The translations under genes and the position numbers were made by a program. Below are positions 27,115 through 36,839 of a stretch of 64,000 nucleotides of DNA, one piece after another. The DNA lies in NCBI RefSeq assembly GCF_002797535.1, contig NZ_PGFD01000001.1, forward strand, positions 1,426,001 through 1,490,000. Reading direction: 5' to 3'. The number at the start of each line of letters is the position of its first letter. Positions within the stretch are counted from its first letter, which is position 1. Source of the stretch: Chryseobacterium geocarposphaerae (GTDB lineage: Bacteria > Bacteroidota > Bacteroidia > Flavobacteriales > Weeksellaceae). The notes below the pieces were generated by a model, which made no database searches, was not told where the DNA came from, and saw nothing but the letters and a program-made list of their open reading frames with translations.

Positions 27115-28233
27115 TTATTTGTAAAATGACCTGACAGGTAATGTAAACCCGATCAGCTTTTGAATATTCTTGAAATCTATACGTTCATCGCTATCACAAA
27201 ATGAAATAGCAGTACCTTCAGCTCCTCCTCTGCCTGTTCTTCCTATTCTGTGTACATAGGTTTCGGGAACATTAGGGAGCTCATAATTGATCACATAAGG
27301 AAGATCGTCTATATCAATTCCTCTGGCTGCAATATCTGTAGCTACCAGAACCTTAATCCTGTCATTTTTAAAATCATCGAGCGCATTTTGCCTTGCTGCC
27401 TGCGATTTGTTTCCATGAATAGCCGCTGCAAAAATCCCTACAGTTTCCAGTTGCTGAACAAGTTTATTGGCCACATGCTTAGTACGGGTAAAAACAAGCG
27501 ATCTTGTTGTGCTTTTTTCCTGCAATATATCGATCAACAGTTCTATTTTATCTTTTTTCTCCACAAAACATACTGATTGCTTCACTGTTTCGGCAGCTGA
27601 AGACACCTGATTTACTGTAACTTCAACGGGCTTATTCATAATGGTTTCGGCGAATTCTCTTATTTTTTTTGGCATGGTAGCTGAAAAAAATAAAGTCTGT
27701 CTTTTAGTCGGGAGTAATTTTAAGACCTTTTTTACATCATTTATAAATCCCATATCGAGCATTCTATCTGCTTCATCCAATACTAATATTTCAATCTTGG
27801 AAAGATCAATATGTCTTTGACTTTCCAGATCCAGCAATCTTCCTGGAGTTGCTACAAGAATATCTACTCTTTTTCTAAGGGCAGCAAGCTGGCTTCCTAT
27901 TGAAACTCCTCCGAACACAGAGAATTGGGATAATGGCATATATTTACTGTATATGCGAAAGTTTTCTTCTATTTGTATTGCTAATTCCCTTGTGGGAGTA
28001 AGAATTAAGGTTCGGATTTCTCTGTGTTCGGGTGTATACTTTTTCAGTAACTGCAGTATCGGCATGGCAAATGCAGCCGTTTTTCCGGTTCCTGTCTGTG
28101 CACATCCTATAATATCTTTTCCTGACAGTATATGCGGAATCGCTGCATTCTGTATTTCAGTAGGTTGAGAATATCCGGCTTCTGTAACTGCTCGAATAAT
28201 CGGATTGATTAAGTTTAAATTTTTAAAACTCAT
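27115..28233 (-). CDS. DEAD-box RNA helicase (RhlE-like)
   Basis: A 372-residue RNA helicase. It has the Q motif (GYSQPTEIQ), Walker A AQTGTGKT (residues 45-52), PTRELA, DEAD in VLDEADRMLDMGF, SAT in FFSATMPKK, VFTRTKH, and the C-terminal ATDIAARGIDIDDL and HRIGRTGRGG motifs. The ATG at 28233 was chosen because it begins the conserved core; an upstream frame of 50 codons has no helicase features. It ends close to the core with almost no basic tail. It likely remodels RNA structure in the cold together with the adjacent Csp protein. Confidence 0.92.
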   Translation of the reverse strand: MSFKNLNLINPIIRAVTEAGYSQPTEIQNAAIPHILSGKDIIGCAQTGTGKTAAFAMPILQLLKKYTPEHREIRTLILTPTRELAIQIEENFRIYSKYMPLSQFSVFGGVSIGSQLAALRKRVDILVATPGRLLDLESQRHIDLSKIEILVLDEADRMLDMGFINDVKKVLKLLPTKRQTLFFSATMPKKIREFAETIMNKPVEVTVNQVSSAAETVKQSVCFVEKKDKIELLIDILQEKSTTRSLVFTRTKHVANKLVQQLETVGIFAAAIHGNKSQAARQNALDDFKNDRIKVLVATDIAARGIDIDDLPYVINYELPNVPETYVHRIGRTGRGGAEGTAISFCDSDERIDFKNIQKLIGFTLPVRSFYK

Positions 28234-28663
28234 TATAAATTCCGGACTTCCGGTACTTAGTAAACAAATCTGATAATCAGAATTTAAATTGGGGTATAGG
28301 ATAAACAAATAAAGAATACTTTTCCGGTTTATCATTTTGCTTGCTTTGTCTATAACAATATTGTTGAAGACCTGCAATAACATATCGCTCCTATTGATCG
28401 TAGGACTTTATAATCCTTAACATTTCACTGATGAAATCAGGGATTATAAATGGGTAGCTGAAAAAGCAAAACTGATAAAGAAAATTGTGATTTTAAACTT
28501 ACAGAATAGCAAAGGCAGAGACCTGTTTTATAAATGTTTTGCAAACCTACGATAAAAAAAATAAACACCACAATATTTAATTAATTGATTATCAAAAATA
28601 TATTCATACCTTACGCACATTAATCAAATTGTTTGCTTTGCGGATGATTTTAAGCTCCCTGAT

Positions 28664-29611
28664 ATGCAAACTACCTTTCCTATCACAAATCCTCAGACAC
28701 AAAGTCTGAAGTTGAATACTCCGCCTCTTGTTAAAATTGCTTATTTCATTATGGTTCACCATAAACCGAATGTATTCAAAGCGATGTTCCAGAAGATTTA
28801 TACGAAAGATCAGTTCTATCTTATCCATATCGACAGAAAGGCTAAATCAGAATTAATTGAAGAAATACAGTTCTATATAATTCAGTTTCCGAATGTTTAT
28901 TTGTTAGAAAGCCTGAATATTGTTTCCGGAGGTTTCAGCATGATTCAGGCAGAGCTTAATGCTATGGAATTTCTTCTAAATGCAAGTTTGGAATGGGATT
29001 ATTTTATTAATCTAAGCGGTGAAGATTACCCGCTCAAATCTCAGCAAATAATTCGTAAATTCCTTACGATTAACAACGGTCGAAATTATCTATTTTATTA
29101 TGACCAAAATTTTTGCAGACCAGACACCCTAAAAAGAATACAAAACCATTTTACCGAATTAGCTTACAAAATTTCCACTTTTTTCTATAAAAGAGAGTTT
29201 ATGAAAGGAATAACCCCCTATATTGGTGGAAAATGGTTCATTTTTACAAGAGATACCTGTGCGTTCTTAACCAACAACAAAAAAGTAATGGATTTTGAAG
29301 ACTATTATCTCCATACTTTTCTACCTGCCGAATCGTTTTTTCAAACTGTTCTCATGAATACTTCGTTCAATGATATTATTGTAAATGATGATAAAAGAGC
29401 CATATTCGAGAAATCAATTTTTCACACCAGGCAAGATACGCTGAATTTTATAGAGTCTATGAAATCAAGCAATCAGATTTTCATCAGAAAGATAAACAAT
29501 AAAACCGATGAAGATATCCTTAGGTATATTGAAGATAGTTTTCTTCTTCCTTTAGCAGAAATTGATGAAATTGAAAAAGAATTAAGAAGAGATGAACGAA
29601 ATAATAATTGA
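28664..29611 (+). CDS. GT14-family beta-1,6-N-acetylglucosaminyltransferase-like protein
   Basis: A 315-residue protein of the core-2/I-branching glycosyltransferase family (GT14). It begins VKIAYFIMVHHKPNVFKAMFQKIY, has HIDRKA near residue 56, FSMIQAELNAM and FINLSGEDYPLKS near 125, and PAESFFQTVL near 230. Bacterial members transfer sugars onto surface glycans, and donor and acceptor are unknown. No signal peptide is present. It is a single plus-strand gene divergent from the helicase. Confidence 0.85.
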   Translation: MQTTFPITNPQTQSLKLNTPPLVKIAYFIMVHHKPNVFKAMFQKIYTKDQFYLIHIDRKAKSELIEEIQFYIIQFPNVYLLESLNIVSGGFSMIQAELNAMEFLLNASLEWDYFINLSGEDYPLKSQQIIRKFLTINNGRNYLFYYDQNFCRPDTLKRIQNHFTELAYKISTFFYKREFMKGITPYIGGKWFIFTRDTCAFLTNNKKVMDFEDYYLHTFLPAESFFQTVLMNTSFNDIIVNDDKRAIFEKSIFHTRQDTLNFIESMKSSNQIFIRKINNKTDEDILRYIEDSFLLPLAEIDEIEKELRRDERNNN

Positions 29612-29760
29612 TTTTGGAGTAACTTATTAAATATTCTTTCAACTGACATTTGCCAACTATCCGCTGAACCTATTATTTAAAAAATAAATCAATTGTAAAT
29701 TGAAAGATAAAAAACATTCAACAATCTAAAGAAGCGATTTATTAAAATAGATATTCAGAA

Positions 29761-30864
29761 TTATGGTACAAGCGTTGTAAAAAGATAAAGAAGGAAAATA
29801 GAAATCAGCACCATCCCCTGCATAATATTAGTGCGTCCCGTTGCGAGAGAAATTGTAATGATCACTAGAGACAGGCCTAAGAGTAACATTGACTTTAAAC
29901 CTATTCCTAACGACATTCTAAAATCTCCAATAACAGAAACAATAGCAACGGCTGGAATACTAAGACCTATACTTGCTAATGCAGATCCAAAAGCCAGATT
30001 AAGACTTGTCTGCAAACGGTTATTGTAGGCCGCTCTAATCGCTGCAATACCCTCAGGAAGCAATACTACTCCTGCAATAATTATTCCTACGATAGCTTTG
30101 GGTGCTCCTGCTTTTACAATCAAGGCATCAACATCTTTTGATAGATATTTCGCTAACAGAACTACAATTCCCAGACACAGAATCAAAAATATAATACTGA
30201 TATACATTATTTTTCGAGTTGGTATTTCGGGAAGAATTTCATGTTCATCCTTATCGAAGTTTGTGTTCTTTGGAATAGGTGCAATAAAAAAATCCCGATG
30301 TCTAATTGTTTGTACCATTGTAAAGCCTATATACAATAGTAGACAGATCATAGCTATAAAAACTAGTTGTAAAGAGGTATATTCACCTTTACTATGGCTT
30401 GTCGTAAAATTAGGTAAAACCAATATAAACGTAACAATAACAATAAGGGTTATTAGCGCTGTACTTACTCCCTGTAGAGTAAAGAACTGTTCTTTATACC
30501 GAAGTGATCCTACGATAATACAAATCCCAACAATTCCTGTAAGGATAATCATCACAGCAGCAAAAACAGTATCTCTCGCAAGGCTGATAGTCTCTAATCC
30601 TACTGAGCTTAACATAATGGAAATGATAAGAGAAACTTCTATCACAGTGATTGCAAAAGCAAGTAATAAAGTTCCATATGGCTCTCCTAAACGATAAGCA
30701 ATAATTTCCGAATGGTAGACCGCCGCTAAAACAGAACCTATAAGAAAAAATGTCAAAACAACTGAATACAAATGCCCACTAACGGAATAATGGGCAAAAT
30801 AAATTATCCAGGCAAGTAGTGGAACAAGGATTGTCCACCCTACAAGATAAATTTTATTTTTCAT
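29761..30864 (-). CDS. Calcium:proton antiporter, ChaA type
   Basis: A 367-residue membrane protein of the CaCA superfamily with about 11 helices. Family blocks are AFAITVIEVSLIISIML (first alpha repeat, residues 70-86), then GIIIAGVVLLPEGIAAIRAAYNN and LNLAFGSALASIGLSIPAVAI (second repeat, about 265-310). ChaA proteins export Ca2+ or Na+ in exchange for protons, mainly at alkaline pH. It may belong to the following stress-related gene group, but there is no overlap with neighbours. Confidence 0.9.
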   Translation of the reverse strand: MKNKIYLVGWTILVPLLAWIIYFAHYSVSGHLYSVVLTFFLIGSVLAAVYHSEIIAYRLGEPYGTLLLAFAITVIEVSLIISIMLSSVGLETISLARDTVFAAVMIILTGIVGICIIVGSLRYKEQFFTLQGVSTALITLIVIVTFILVLPNFTTSHSKGEYTSLQLVFIAMICLLLYIGFTMVQTIRHRDFFIAPIPKNTNFDKDEHEILPEIPTRKIMYISIIFLILCLGIVVLLAKYLSKDVDALIVKAGAPKAIVGIIIAGVVLLPEGIAAIRAAYNNRLQTSLNLAFGSALASIGLSIPAVAIVSVIGDFRMSLGIGLKSMLLLGLSLVIITISLATGRTNIMQGMVLISIFLLYLFTTLVP

Positions 30865-30909
30865 AAATTTTGATTATCAGTTATTTTAAATAGCTTTACG
30901 CTGCAAAAG

Positions 30910-31179
30910 CTATATAACATCATAATCATTCAAACGCGTTACAAAATGATGTTCTATAAACTTTTTCGAGGTATTGCATAGTTCAATCAATTCATTTGTA
31001 TTATAATTTTCAAAGTCAAAATCGTCAGCGACATCAACCGTATATTCAGTCACTTTTTCTGTATCTGAAAACTGAATTTCCGCAGAAAAATCAGGCGAAA
31101 TGAGCATGGATTTCCCTTCAAAAAAGGGAATTTTCTGGGTTACCAAATTCTTAAATTTATATAATGTTATTGTTTTCAT
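30910..31179 (-). CDS. Hypothetical protein, paralogue of the gene at 37313
   Basis: An 89-residue acidic protein of no recognised family. It aligns over its whole length with the 87-residue product at 37313-37576: shared marks are the MK-I-L start, KIP-F, VTEY, DDF-FEN, the LCN motif, IEHHFV against IEHYFV, and the LNDYDVI/LDDYGFV end. The pair frames the GH130/GT cluster in opposite orientation. It lies 4 bases downstream of a 70-residue gene on the same strand, so the two are probably co-transcribed. Confidence 0.7.
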   Translation of the reverse strand: MKTITLYKFKNLVTQKIPFFEGKSMLISPDFSAEIQFSDTEKVTEYTVDVADDFDFENYNTNELIELCNTSKKFIEHHFVTRLNDYDVI

Positions 31180-31183
31180 TCTT

Positions 31184-31396
31184 TCATTTTTTGTCTTTCT
31201 TAAAAGTAATAAGTTGCATTCGTATTGTAGTAAGATACTGCTTCAGGTCTTGTAATGTAATATTTTTATCATTGGATGACATCCATAATGGAGTTTCATT
31301 CAACAGGAAATATAACTCAGGATACAAAGACTGAATTGTCGTTGTCACCCTAAAAATCTTTCTTGTAAGATTCTGGAAAGTATCTGGCGATTTCAT
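31184..31396 (-). CDS. Small hypothetical protein
   Basis: A 70-residue helical protein beginning MKSPDTFQNLTRKIFRV. It is not recognised. It starts with ATG and ends 4 bases before the following gene's start, which supports it being real. It is placed between the CsbD-like gene and the paralogue-pair gene. The PLWMSSNDKNITLQDLKQYL stretch has no known motif. Confidence 0.6.
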   Translation of the reverse strand: MKSPDTFQNLTRKIFRVTTTIQSLYPELYFLLNETPLWMSSNDKNITLQDLKQYLTTIRMQLITFKKDKK

Positions 31397-31440
31397 ATCT
31401 TTTTATTAAAAAAGTAGTACTGTAATATTCAAATAAAAAA

Positions 31441-31475
31441 GAACAGAAGCTTACAAGCACCTGCCCTTTTTATAT
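31441..31475 (-). terminator. Possible terminator after the CsbD-like gene
   Basis: On the minus strand AGGGCAGGTGCTTGTAAGCTTCTGTTC forms an imperfect stem around GCTT/AAGC and is followed by TTTTTT. The stem has several mismatches, so this is tentative. Confidence 0.35.
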
Positions 31476-31521
31476 TAAAACCTCTAAAATATAAAAGCTT
31501 TCTCGGGTTTTAATATACCCA

Positions 31522-31740
31522 TTATGAAAATTGAGTGTCATTCAAAATTTTAATGACTTCTTCACGGTTTTTACTTAACTTATTTCCAATTCTTTCCAGC
31601 AATTCATCCTCTTTTCCCTTGTCCAAAACCAAGTCCGAATCTTTAAGCTGAGAAAACTGTTTTTTTAACTGCTGAGATTGTTTTTCCCAATTTTCTGAAA
31701 TTTTAAAAGCATTATAGCCTTTATTATGCTCTGTATTCAT
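31522..31740 (-). CDS. CsbD-like stress protein
   Basis: A 72-residue charged, helical protein with the CsbD-like layout: NWEKQSQQLKKQFSQLKDSDL, then KGKEDELLERIGNKLSKNREEVIKIL. CsbD proteins are abundant under general stress, and their biochemical role is unknown. A close paralogue is encoded at 36840-37055 on the other strand. It is transcribed divergently from nothing near its 5' side except the AraC gene 107 bases away. Confidence 0.8.
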   Translation of the reverse strand: MNTEHNKGYNAFKISENWEKQSQQLKKQFSQLKDSDLVLDKGKEDELLERIGNKLSKNREEVIKILNDTQFS

Positions 31741-31847
31741 AATTAAAGTTTTTATGTAACAGAATTATTACTCTCCAAAGTTGAATGTTTATTGGCGTAT
31801 CTATACTATACTTTTTATAAATAAATTTACAGATTTCACAGATTTAG

Positions 31848-32408
31848 TTATAAGTCTTCTAGATTTTTAAGGCGTTTATGCTTGAGTTGCTTATAAAATG
31901 AAGGCGAAAGCCCTGTTATTTTTTTGAATTGATTGGAAAGATGAGCAACACTACTGTAATTGAGTTTATAGGAAATTTCAGTAAGATTTAACTCATCGTA
32001 TAAAAGCAGTTCTTTTACCTTTTCAATTTTATTAATGATGATAAAATGCTGCAGAGTTATTCCTTTTACCTCAGAAAATGTATTGGCTAGATAGGTGTAG
32101 TCATACCCAAGTTTTTCACTGATATAGTCTGAGAAATTCTCTTTTGGAAGAGATTCTGAATAATGAATCATTTCTGTGACCACATTTTTTATTTTTTCAA
32201 TCAAAATGCTTTTTTTATCATCTAATAGCTCAAGTCCCGTCTTCAGAAGATTTTCTTTTAACATCAGTCTTTGTTCTGAAGTAATATCATCCAGGATTTC
32301 AACCAAACCAAGATCTACCACAGCATTTTTAATGCCCAGTTTTTCCAACTCCTGATGGACCACCATTTTACAGCGTAGACTTACCATATATTTTATATAC
32401 AGCTTCAT
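31848..32408 (-). CDS. AraC-family transcriptional regulator
   Basis: A 186-residue regulator whose C-terminal 100 residues are an AraC/XylS DNA-binding domain with two helix-turn-helix units. The second carries LNLTEISYKLNYSSVAHLSNQFKKITGLSPSFYKQLK. The N-terminal part is short, with no obvious sugar-binding domain. The ATG at 32408 was chosen; the upstream TTG/ATG extension has no features. It lies between the two arms of the stress cluster and is divergent from the small basic gene and GH130, so it may regulate them. Confidence 0.88.
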   Translation of the reverse strand: MKLYIKYMVSLRCKMVVHQELEKLGIKNAVVDLGLVEILDDITSEQRLMLKENLLKTGLELLDDKKSILIEKIKNVVTEMIHYSESLPKENFSDYISEKLGYDYTYLANTFSEVKGITLQHFIIINKIEKVKELLLYDELNLTEISYKLNYSSVAHLSNQFKKITGLSPSFYKQLKHKRLKNLEDL

Positions 32409-32571
32409 AGTCTTTATATTTTTCAGCCTGTTAATCAGTATGCTAACAGCGACTTTTTTCAAAGGTAGTTCATTAAATTCGAATATCTATGATTTATATA
32501 ACAATTGGACAGACTATTGCAAAGTTTTAGGATTCTAATCAATGATCTTTACCTACCATAAAAAAGACTAT

Positions 32572-32703
32572 ATGTTAAAAGGAAAGGACACCAAGAAAAA
32601 ATCGGATAAGACACCACCTTCAAAATCAGCAAAAGAGAAGCGCCAGGATAAGCAAAATAAAAAGAGAAACAAAGAAAATGAAAGTCGCAATGTAGCAACC
32701 TAA
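32572..32703 (+). CDS. Small lysine-rich basic protein
   Basis: A 43-residue peptide, MLKGKDTKKKSDKTPPSKSA and onward, that is almost entirely basic and disordered. An in-frame ATG at 32542 would make it 53 residues. Its stop codon TAA abuts the ATG of the GH130 gene (TAAATG), which suggests translational coupling. Similar tiny basic proteins occur in flavobacteria near stress genes (from memory). The composition suggests nucleic-acid binding, but this is inference. Confidence 0.65.
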   Translation: MLKGKDTKKKSDKTPPSKSAKEKRQDKQNKKRNKENESRNVAT

Positions 32704-33732
32704 ATGATAGAAATAAAAAAAGAAGGAATCATCCTCAGAAAAACCGCCCTAAGCTTTGAGAACGAAAGTGTTTTAAACCCGGCTGTTATTCAGGAAAACG
32801 GGAAAATACATTTATTTTACCGGGCTGTTGCCAAAGGTAATTTTTCAAGCATCGGATATTGTGTACTATCTGACCCTCTTACTGTAGAAAGCAGATCTGC
32901 CTCCCCTATTATTATTGCTGAATTTGAATATGAAAAGCATGGTATCGAAGACCCCAGAATCGTAAAAATAGATGATTTGTTTTATCTTACCTATACAAGT
33001 TACGACGGCATTAATGCATTAGGAACATTGGCGACTTCAAAAGATTTGAAATCTTGGAAAAAAGAAAGGATTATTGTTCCTAGAATCCCCTATGAGAAGT
33101 TTAAATGTTTAGTAGAATCTGAAGGTTTAATCCCTGAAAAATACAAAAGATATAACGAATTCCAAATCAGCCATATAGATAGTGATCCTATCTTTTTATG
33201 GGACAAAAATCTGATTTTTTTTCCAAAAAAAATAAATGGCAAATTTTATTTTCTCCACAGAATACGACCTGATATTCAAATTGTAAGTGTAGAAAACATT
33301 GAAGATTTAAACTTTGAGTTCTGGGAAGATTATTTTTCTCACTTTAAGAATCACATCTTTTTATGTCCCAAATATGATCACGAATCTAGCTATATTGGAG
33401 GTGGGTGCCCACCCATAGAAACGGAATACGGATGGCTGATGATCTATCATGGAGTTCACGATACCGTCGACGGATATGTTTATAATGCTTGTGTAGCTTT
33501 ACTGGATCTTGAGAATCCGGAAAAAGAAATTTCCAGACTTCCGTATCCTCTTTTTGAGCCGGAGAAAGAATGGGAAATTAAGGGCGAAGTTAATAATGTC
33601 TGCTTTCCTACAGGAGCTATTGTAGAAAAAGATACACTTTATATCTATTATGGAGCCGCAGACGAAAGAGTTGCCGTTGCCTCTTTAAGTATTTCAAAGC
33701 TATTGAAAGAATTGATGAAGCATGCATTATAA
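32704..33732 (+). CDS. GH130-family glycoside phosphorylase/hydrolase
   Basis: A 342-residue five-bladed beta-propeller enzyme of GH130, whose members phosphorolyse or hydrolyse beta-mannosides. The conserved GIEDPR motif lies at residues 80-85, preceded by LNPAVIQENGKIHLFYRA and followed by SYIGGGCPPIETEYGWLMIYHGV near 230. Exact activity (mannosyl-glucose or mannan oligosaccharide phosphorylase) is uncertain. It lies directly after the basic peptide and 43 bases before the GT4 fusion gene, suggesting a joint role in handling a mannose-type glycan. Confidence 0.88.
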   Translation: MIEIKKEGIILRKTALSFENESVLNPAVIQENGKIHLFYRAVAKGNFSSIGYCVLSDPLTVESRSASPIIIAEFEYEKHGIEDPRIVKIDDLFYLTYTSYDGINALGTLATSKDLKSWKKERIIVPRIPYEKFKCLVESEGLIPEKYKRYNEFQISHIDSDPIFLWDKNLIFFPKKINGKFYFLHRIRPDIQIVSVENIEDLNFEFWEDYFSHFKNHIFLCPKYDHESSYIGGGCPPIETEYGWLMIYHGVHDTVDGYVYNACVALLDLENPEKEISRLPYPLFEPEKEWEIKGEVNNVCFPTGAIVEKDTLYIYYGAADERVAVASLSISKLLKELMKHAL

Positions 33733-33775
33733 TTGATGGTTCAATAGAATTATCAAATCTAAAAATGAAAATAAA

Positions 33776-36070
33776 ATGAATAAAAATATTAATTCAGACG
33801 TGGAGGACAAAGCCAGAAGACTATCTTTAAAAAAAGAAAAACACATCGTGTATAATAAATCTGAGATTATCTTTATCAGTACTTTTCCTCCAAAGGTATG
33901 CGGAATTGCCACTTATACACAAGACCTTATAAAATCGCTTCACTCGAAATTTGGAGAATCATTCGAAACAATTATTTGCCCTATGGAAACGGAAGGGGAA
34001 AATTATGAGTATGAAGAACATCCTGAATACAAATTAAATATCTCAGACGCTGTCTCCTTTCTGGAATTGGCTGAAAAGATTAATAGAAATGACAATATTC
34101 AACTTGTAATGCTTCAGCACGAGTTTGGCTTTTTTAATGAAACCAAGAACGGATTATCTCTTTTCCTACAAAGCTTAAAGAAAGAAATTATTATCACCTT
34201 TCATACTGTACTCCCCAATCCAGATATAGAATTAAAAACAAAAGTGAGAGACCTTGCAGATTTTTCCAAGTCAATTGTCGTAATGACAGACCTCTCGGCG
34301 GAGATTCTTTCAAAAGATTATAATATTTCTTCTGGCAAAATCACCGTCATTCCGCACGGAACACATTTGTTACCTTTTACAGATAAAAATGCATTGAAAG
34401 AAAAGTACGGACTTAAAAACAAAAAGGTCTTGTCTACATTTGGGCTATTGGGTTCAGGTAAAAATATTGAAACCACCCTAAAAGCTTTACCTCATATTGT
34501 TGCTCAAAATCCTAATGTCATTTTTCTAATTCTTGGCAAGACCCATCCTGCTATCGTGAGAAGCGAAGGCGAAAAGTATCGTGATCTTTTAGAAAACCTT
34601 ACCTGTAAACTTCATCTGGAAAATCACATCCGTTTTATTAATGAATATTTGCCATTGCCTGAATTATTAGAGTATCTTCAACTTACCGACATTTATCTTT
34701 TCACTTCAAAAGACAGAAATCAGGCAGTAAGTGGTACTTTTTCCTATGCTATCAGTTGCGGCTGTGCTATTGTTTCTACTCCTATTCCACATGCTTTGGA
34801 AGTTTTAAAAGAAGAAACAGGAATTATCATTGATTTTGAAGCCCCAAAACAATTAGCTTTTGCTGTTAATACTTTACTGAAAAATGAAAACAATCGTGAA
34901 AAATTACGCACAAAATCTTTGCAAAAAATGGCTCCCACCGCTTGGGAAAATTCGTCTATTTTACACGCTTTATTATTCCAGAAATTCAGAAATAGCAGTG
35001 CAAAGCTCAAATACGTCTTGCCTAAATTCAATCTTGATCATATCCAAAATATAACTACCGATTTTGGGATGATACAGTTTGCTAAGATCAGTGAACCAGA
35101 TATCGATTCTGGCTATACTCTGGATGATAATGCACGTGCAATGATCGCACTTTGTAAACATTATAAAGTCAATAAAAACAAATCTGATTTGCAATTAATT
35201 TCAATTTACTTAAATTTCATTAAATTTTGTCAGCAAAAAGATGGTAGTTTCCTAAATTATGTGGACAAAGAAAAACAATTCACCCGACAGAATTACGAAA
35301 CCAACCTTGAAGATTCTAACGGAAGAGCAGTATGGGCTTTGGGTTATTTAATTTCATTAAAGGAAATTTTACCTCAGGAATTTTATAAAGTCGCAGAAGC
35401 TATGCTTCAAAAAAACTTGGCCATTGCTGAAAAAATATATTCCACCAGAGCCATGGCGTTTATAATAAAAGGATTGTATTACCAGAATTCTGAAAAAAAT
35501 ATCCCTTTATTAGAAGAATTAGCGAATCGTTTAGTGAAAATGTATCAACACGAAGCTAAAGGTAACTGGCTTTGGTTCGAAGGTTATCTTACTTATGGGA
35601 ACAGCGTATTGCCGGAAGCTTTATTATTTGCTTGGGTTGCAACTAAAAATGAAATGTATAAGCAAATAGCGGAAAAATCTTTTGCGTTCCTCTTATCTAA
35701 AATAATTGTCAACGATACCATAAAAGTAATCTCCAACCAAGGTTGGTTGCAAAAAGAAAGTAAGGAAAACAACACATCCAATGGCGGAGAACAGCCTATA
35801 GATGTGGCTTATACTATCCTGGCATTATCTTCATTTTATAAGATTTTAGATAATGAAAAGTATTTACAGTTGATGCAAAATTCTTTTAATTGGTTTCTTG
35901 GAAAAAATCAGCTAAATCAAATTATTTACAATCCTGTAACCGGAGGTTGCTATGATGGGCTTGAGGAAAACAATGTGAATATTAACCAAGGAGCAGAATC
36001 TACAGTCAGCTACCTAATGGCAAGACTCAGCATGGATTTTTCAAAGAGTAAGACTTATGACAATATATAG
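33776..36070 (+). CDS. GT4 glycosyltransferase fused to an alpha/alpha-barrel domain
   Basis: A 764-residue two-part protein. Residues 30-400 are a GT-B fold GT4 glycosyltransferase (FPPKVCGIATYTQDL at the start, ITVIPHGTH near 195, LGLLGSGKNIETTLKAL near 225). Residues 405-760 look like a six-hairpin alpha/alpha barrel with repeated motifs (SGYTLDDNARAMIAL, EDSNGRAVWALGYL, SNQGWLQKESKEN, GEQPIDVAYTILAL). Such fusions could build and trim a glycan. It follows GH130 by 43 bases. Which sugar is transferred is not known. Confidence 0.88.
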   Translation: MNKNINSDVEDKARRLSLKKEKHIVYNKSEIIFISTFPPKVCGIATYTQDLIKSLHSKFGESFETIICPMETEGENYEYEEHPEYKLNISDAVSFLELAEKINRNDNIQLVMLQHEFGFFNETKNGLSLFLQSLKKEIIITFHTVLPNPDIELKTKVRDLADFSKSIVVMTDLSAEILSKDYNISSGKITVIPHGTHLLPFTDKNALKEKYGLKNKKVLSTFGLLGSGKNIETTLKALPHIVAQNPNVIFLILGKTHPAIVRSEGEKYRDLLENLTCKLHLENHIRFINEYLPLPELLEYLQLTDIYLFTSKDRNQAVSGTFSYAISCGCAIVSTPIPHALEVLKEETGIIIDFEAPKQLAFAVNTLLKNENNREKLRTKSLQKMAPTAWENSSILHALLFQKFRNSSAKLKYVLPKFNLDHIQNITTDFGMIQFAKISEPDIDSGYTLDDNARAMIALCKHYKVNKNKSDLQLISIYLNFIKFCQQKDGSFLNYVDKEKQFTRQNYETNLEDSNGRAVWALGYLISLKEILPQEFYKVAEAMLQKNLAIAEKIYSTRAMAFIIKGLYYQNSEKNIPLLEELANRLVKMYQHEAKGNWLWFEGYLTYGNSVLPEALLFAWVATKNEMYKQIAEKSFAFLLSKIIVNDTIKVISNQGWLQKESKENNTSNGGEQPIDVAYTILALSSFYKILDNEKYLQLMQNSFNWFLGKNQLNQIIYNPVTGGCYDGLEENNVNINQGAESTVSYLMARLSMDFSKSKTYDNI

Positions 36071-36162
36071 AATACCCATCAACTTCAATGATAAAACCAG
36101 CATGTAAAGCCAGAGACTTACAATTGTTACAAATTTATTAAGTAGTATAACGTAGAGATTTC

Positions 36163-36588
36163 ATGGAAAAAGATATATCATATTACAGAGAACGATTACA
36201 AAATTTATTAAATAGTGGTTTTCCGGAATTAGTTCATGACAATGTACTAATAGAGCAGCGTTCAAAGCAGGCTAAGATTGTATATGATGGTGCCATAAAG
36301 TCGGGATGTTCTATTCAACAATGTGAATTCTACGCTGATCATATCCTTTTTGAGAAGTTTCATTTCTCAAAATACGAGACCGTGTTAGACATTGTCACTA
36401 AAAACTTTGCAAATCTCATGAGATATGATGAGCTAGAACATTTTAGTATGAAAATGTTAAAATTATGTATACCCTTATTTGATAAATATGACCTTAGTGA
36501 TGATTTTGCATATACTTATGATTACGACAAACTGTGCATGGAGATAACCACTTTAATTATTACCTGGGTCAGTGAGTCAGAGCTTTGA
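36163..36588 (+). CDS. Hypothetical protein resembling DUF1896
   Basis: A 141-residue soluble, helical protein. The stretch YYRERLQNLLNSGFPELVHD and the following YADHILFEKFHFSKYE resemble the pattern of DUF1896, a family found on Bacteroidota conjugative elements, though the match is by eye only. It could instead be a lineage-specific stress protein. It starts 92 bases after the GT4 gene and ends just before a hairpin terminator. Confidence 0.6.
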   Translation: MEKDISYYRERLQNLLNSGFPELVHDNVLIEQRSKQAKIVYDGAIKSGCSIQQCEFYADHILFEKFHFSKYETVLDIVTKNFANLMRYDELEHFSMKMLKLCIPLFDKYDLSDDFAYTYDYDKLCMEITTLIITWVSESEL

Positions 36589-36641
36589 AAGCTTTCCAAG
36601 TATTTAGTTCTTTCAATAGATATATAAGGAATATTCTACGA

Positions 36642-36668
36642 AACTAAGCTAATATGCTTAGTTTATTA
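36642..36668 (+). terminator. Likely terminator after the DUF1896-like gene
   Basis: AACTAAGC pairs with GCTTAGTT around a 6-base loop, followed by TATTAAATTT. The T run is weak. Confidence 0.5.
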
Positions 36669-36839
36669 AATTTCAAACCATTACAATACAATTCCTTTTC
36701 TAAACAATCCTTTTGAAAAAATTTCAAATACTATAAAGAGTGCGATATATGCAATATAAAACCAGCAATTTGCAATACAATTGATCGTAAAATATTCAAT
36801 TTTGTTAGGTAGCAATTAAGCTGCACTTAAATCCTCATT

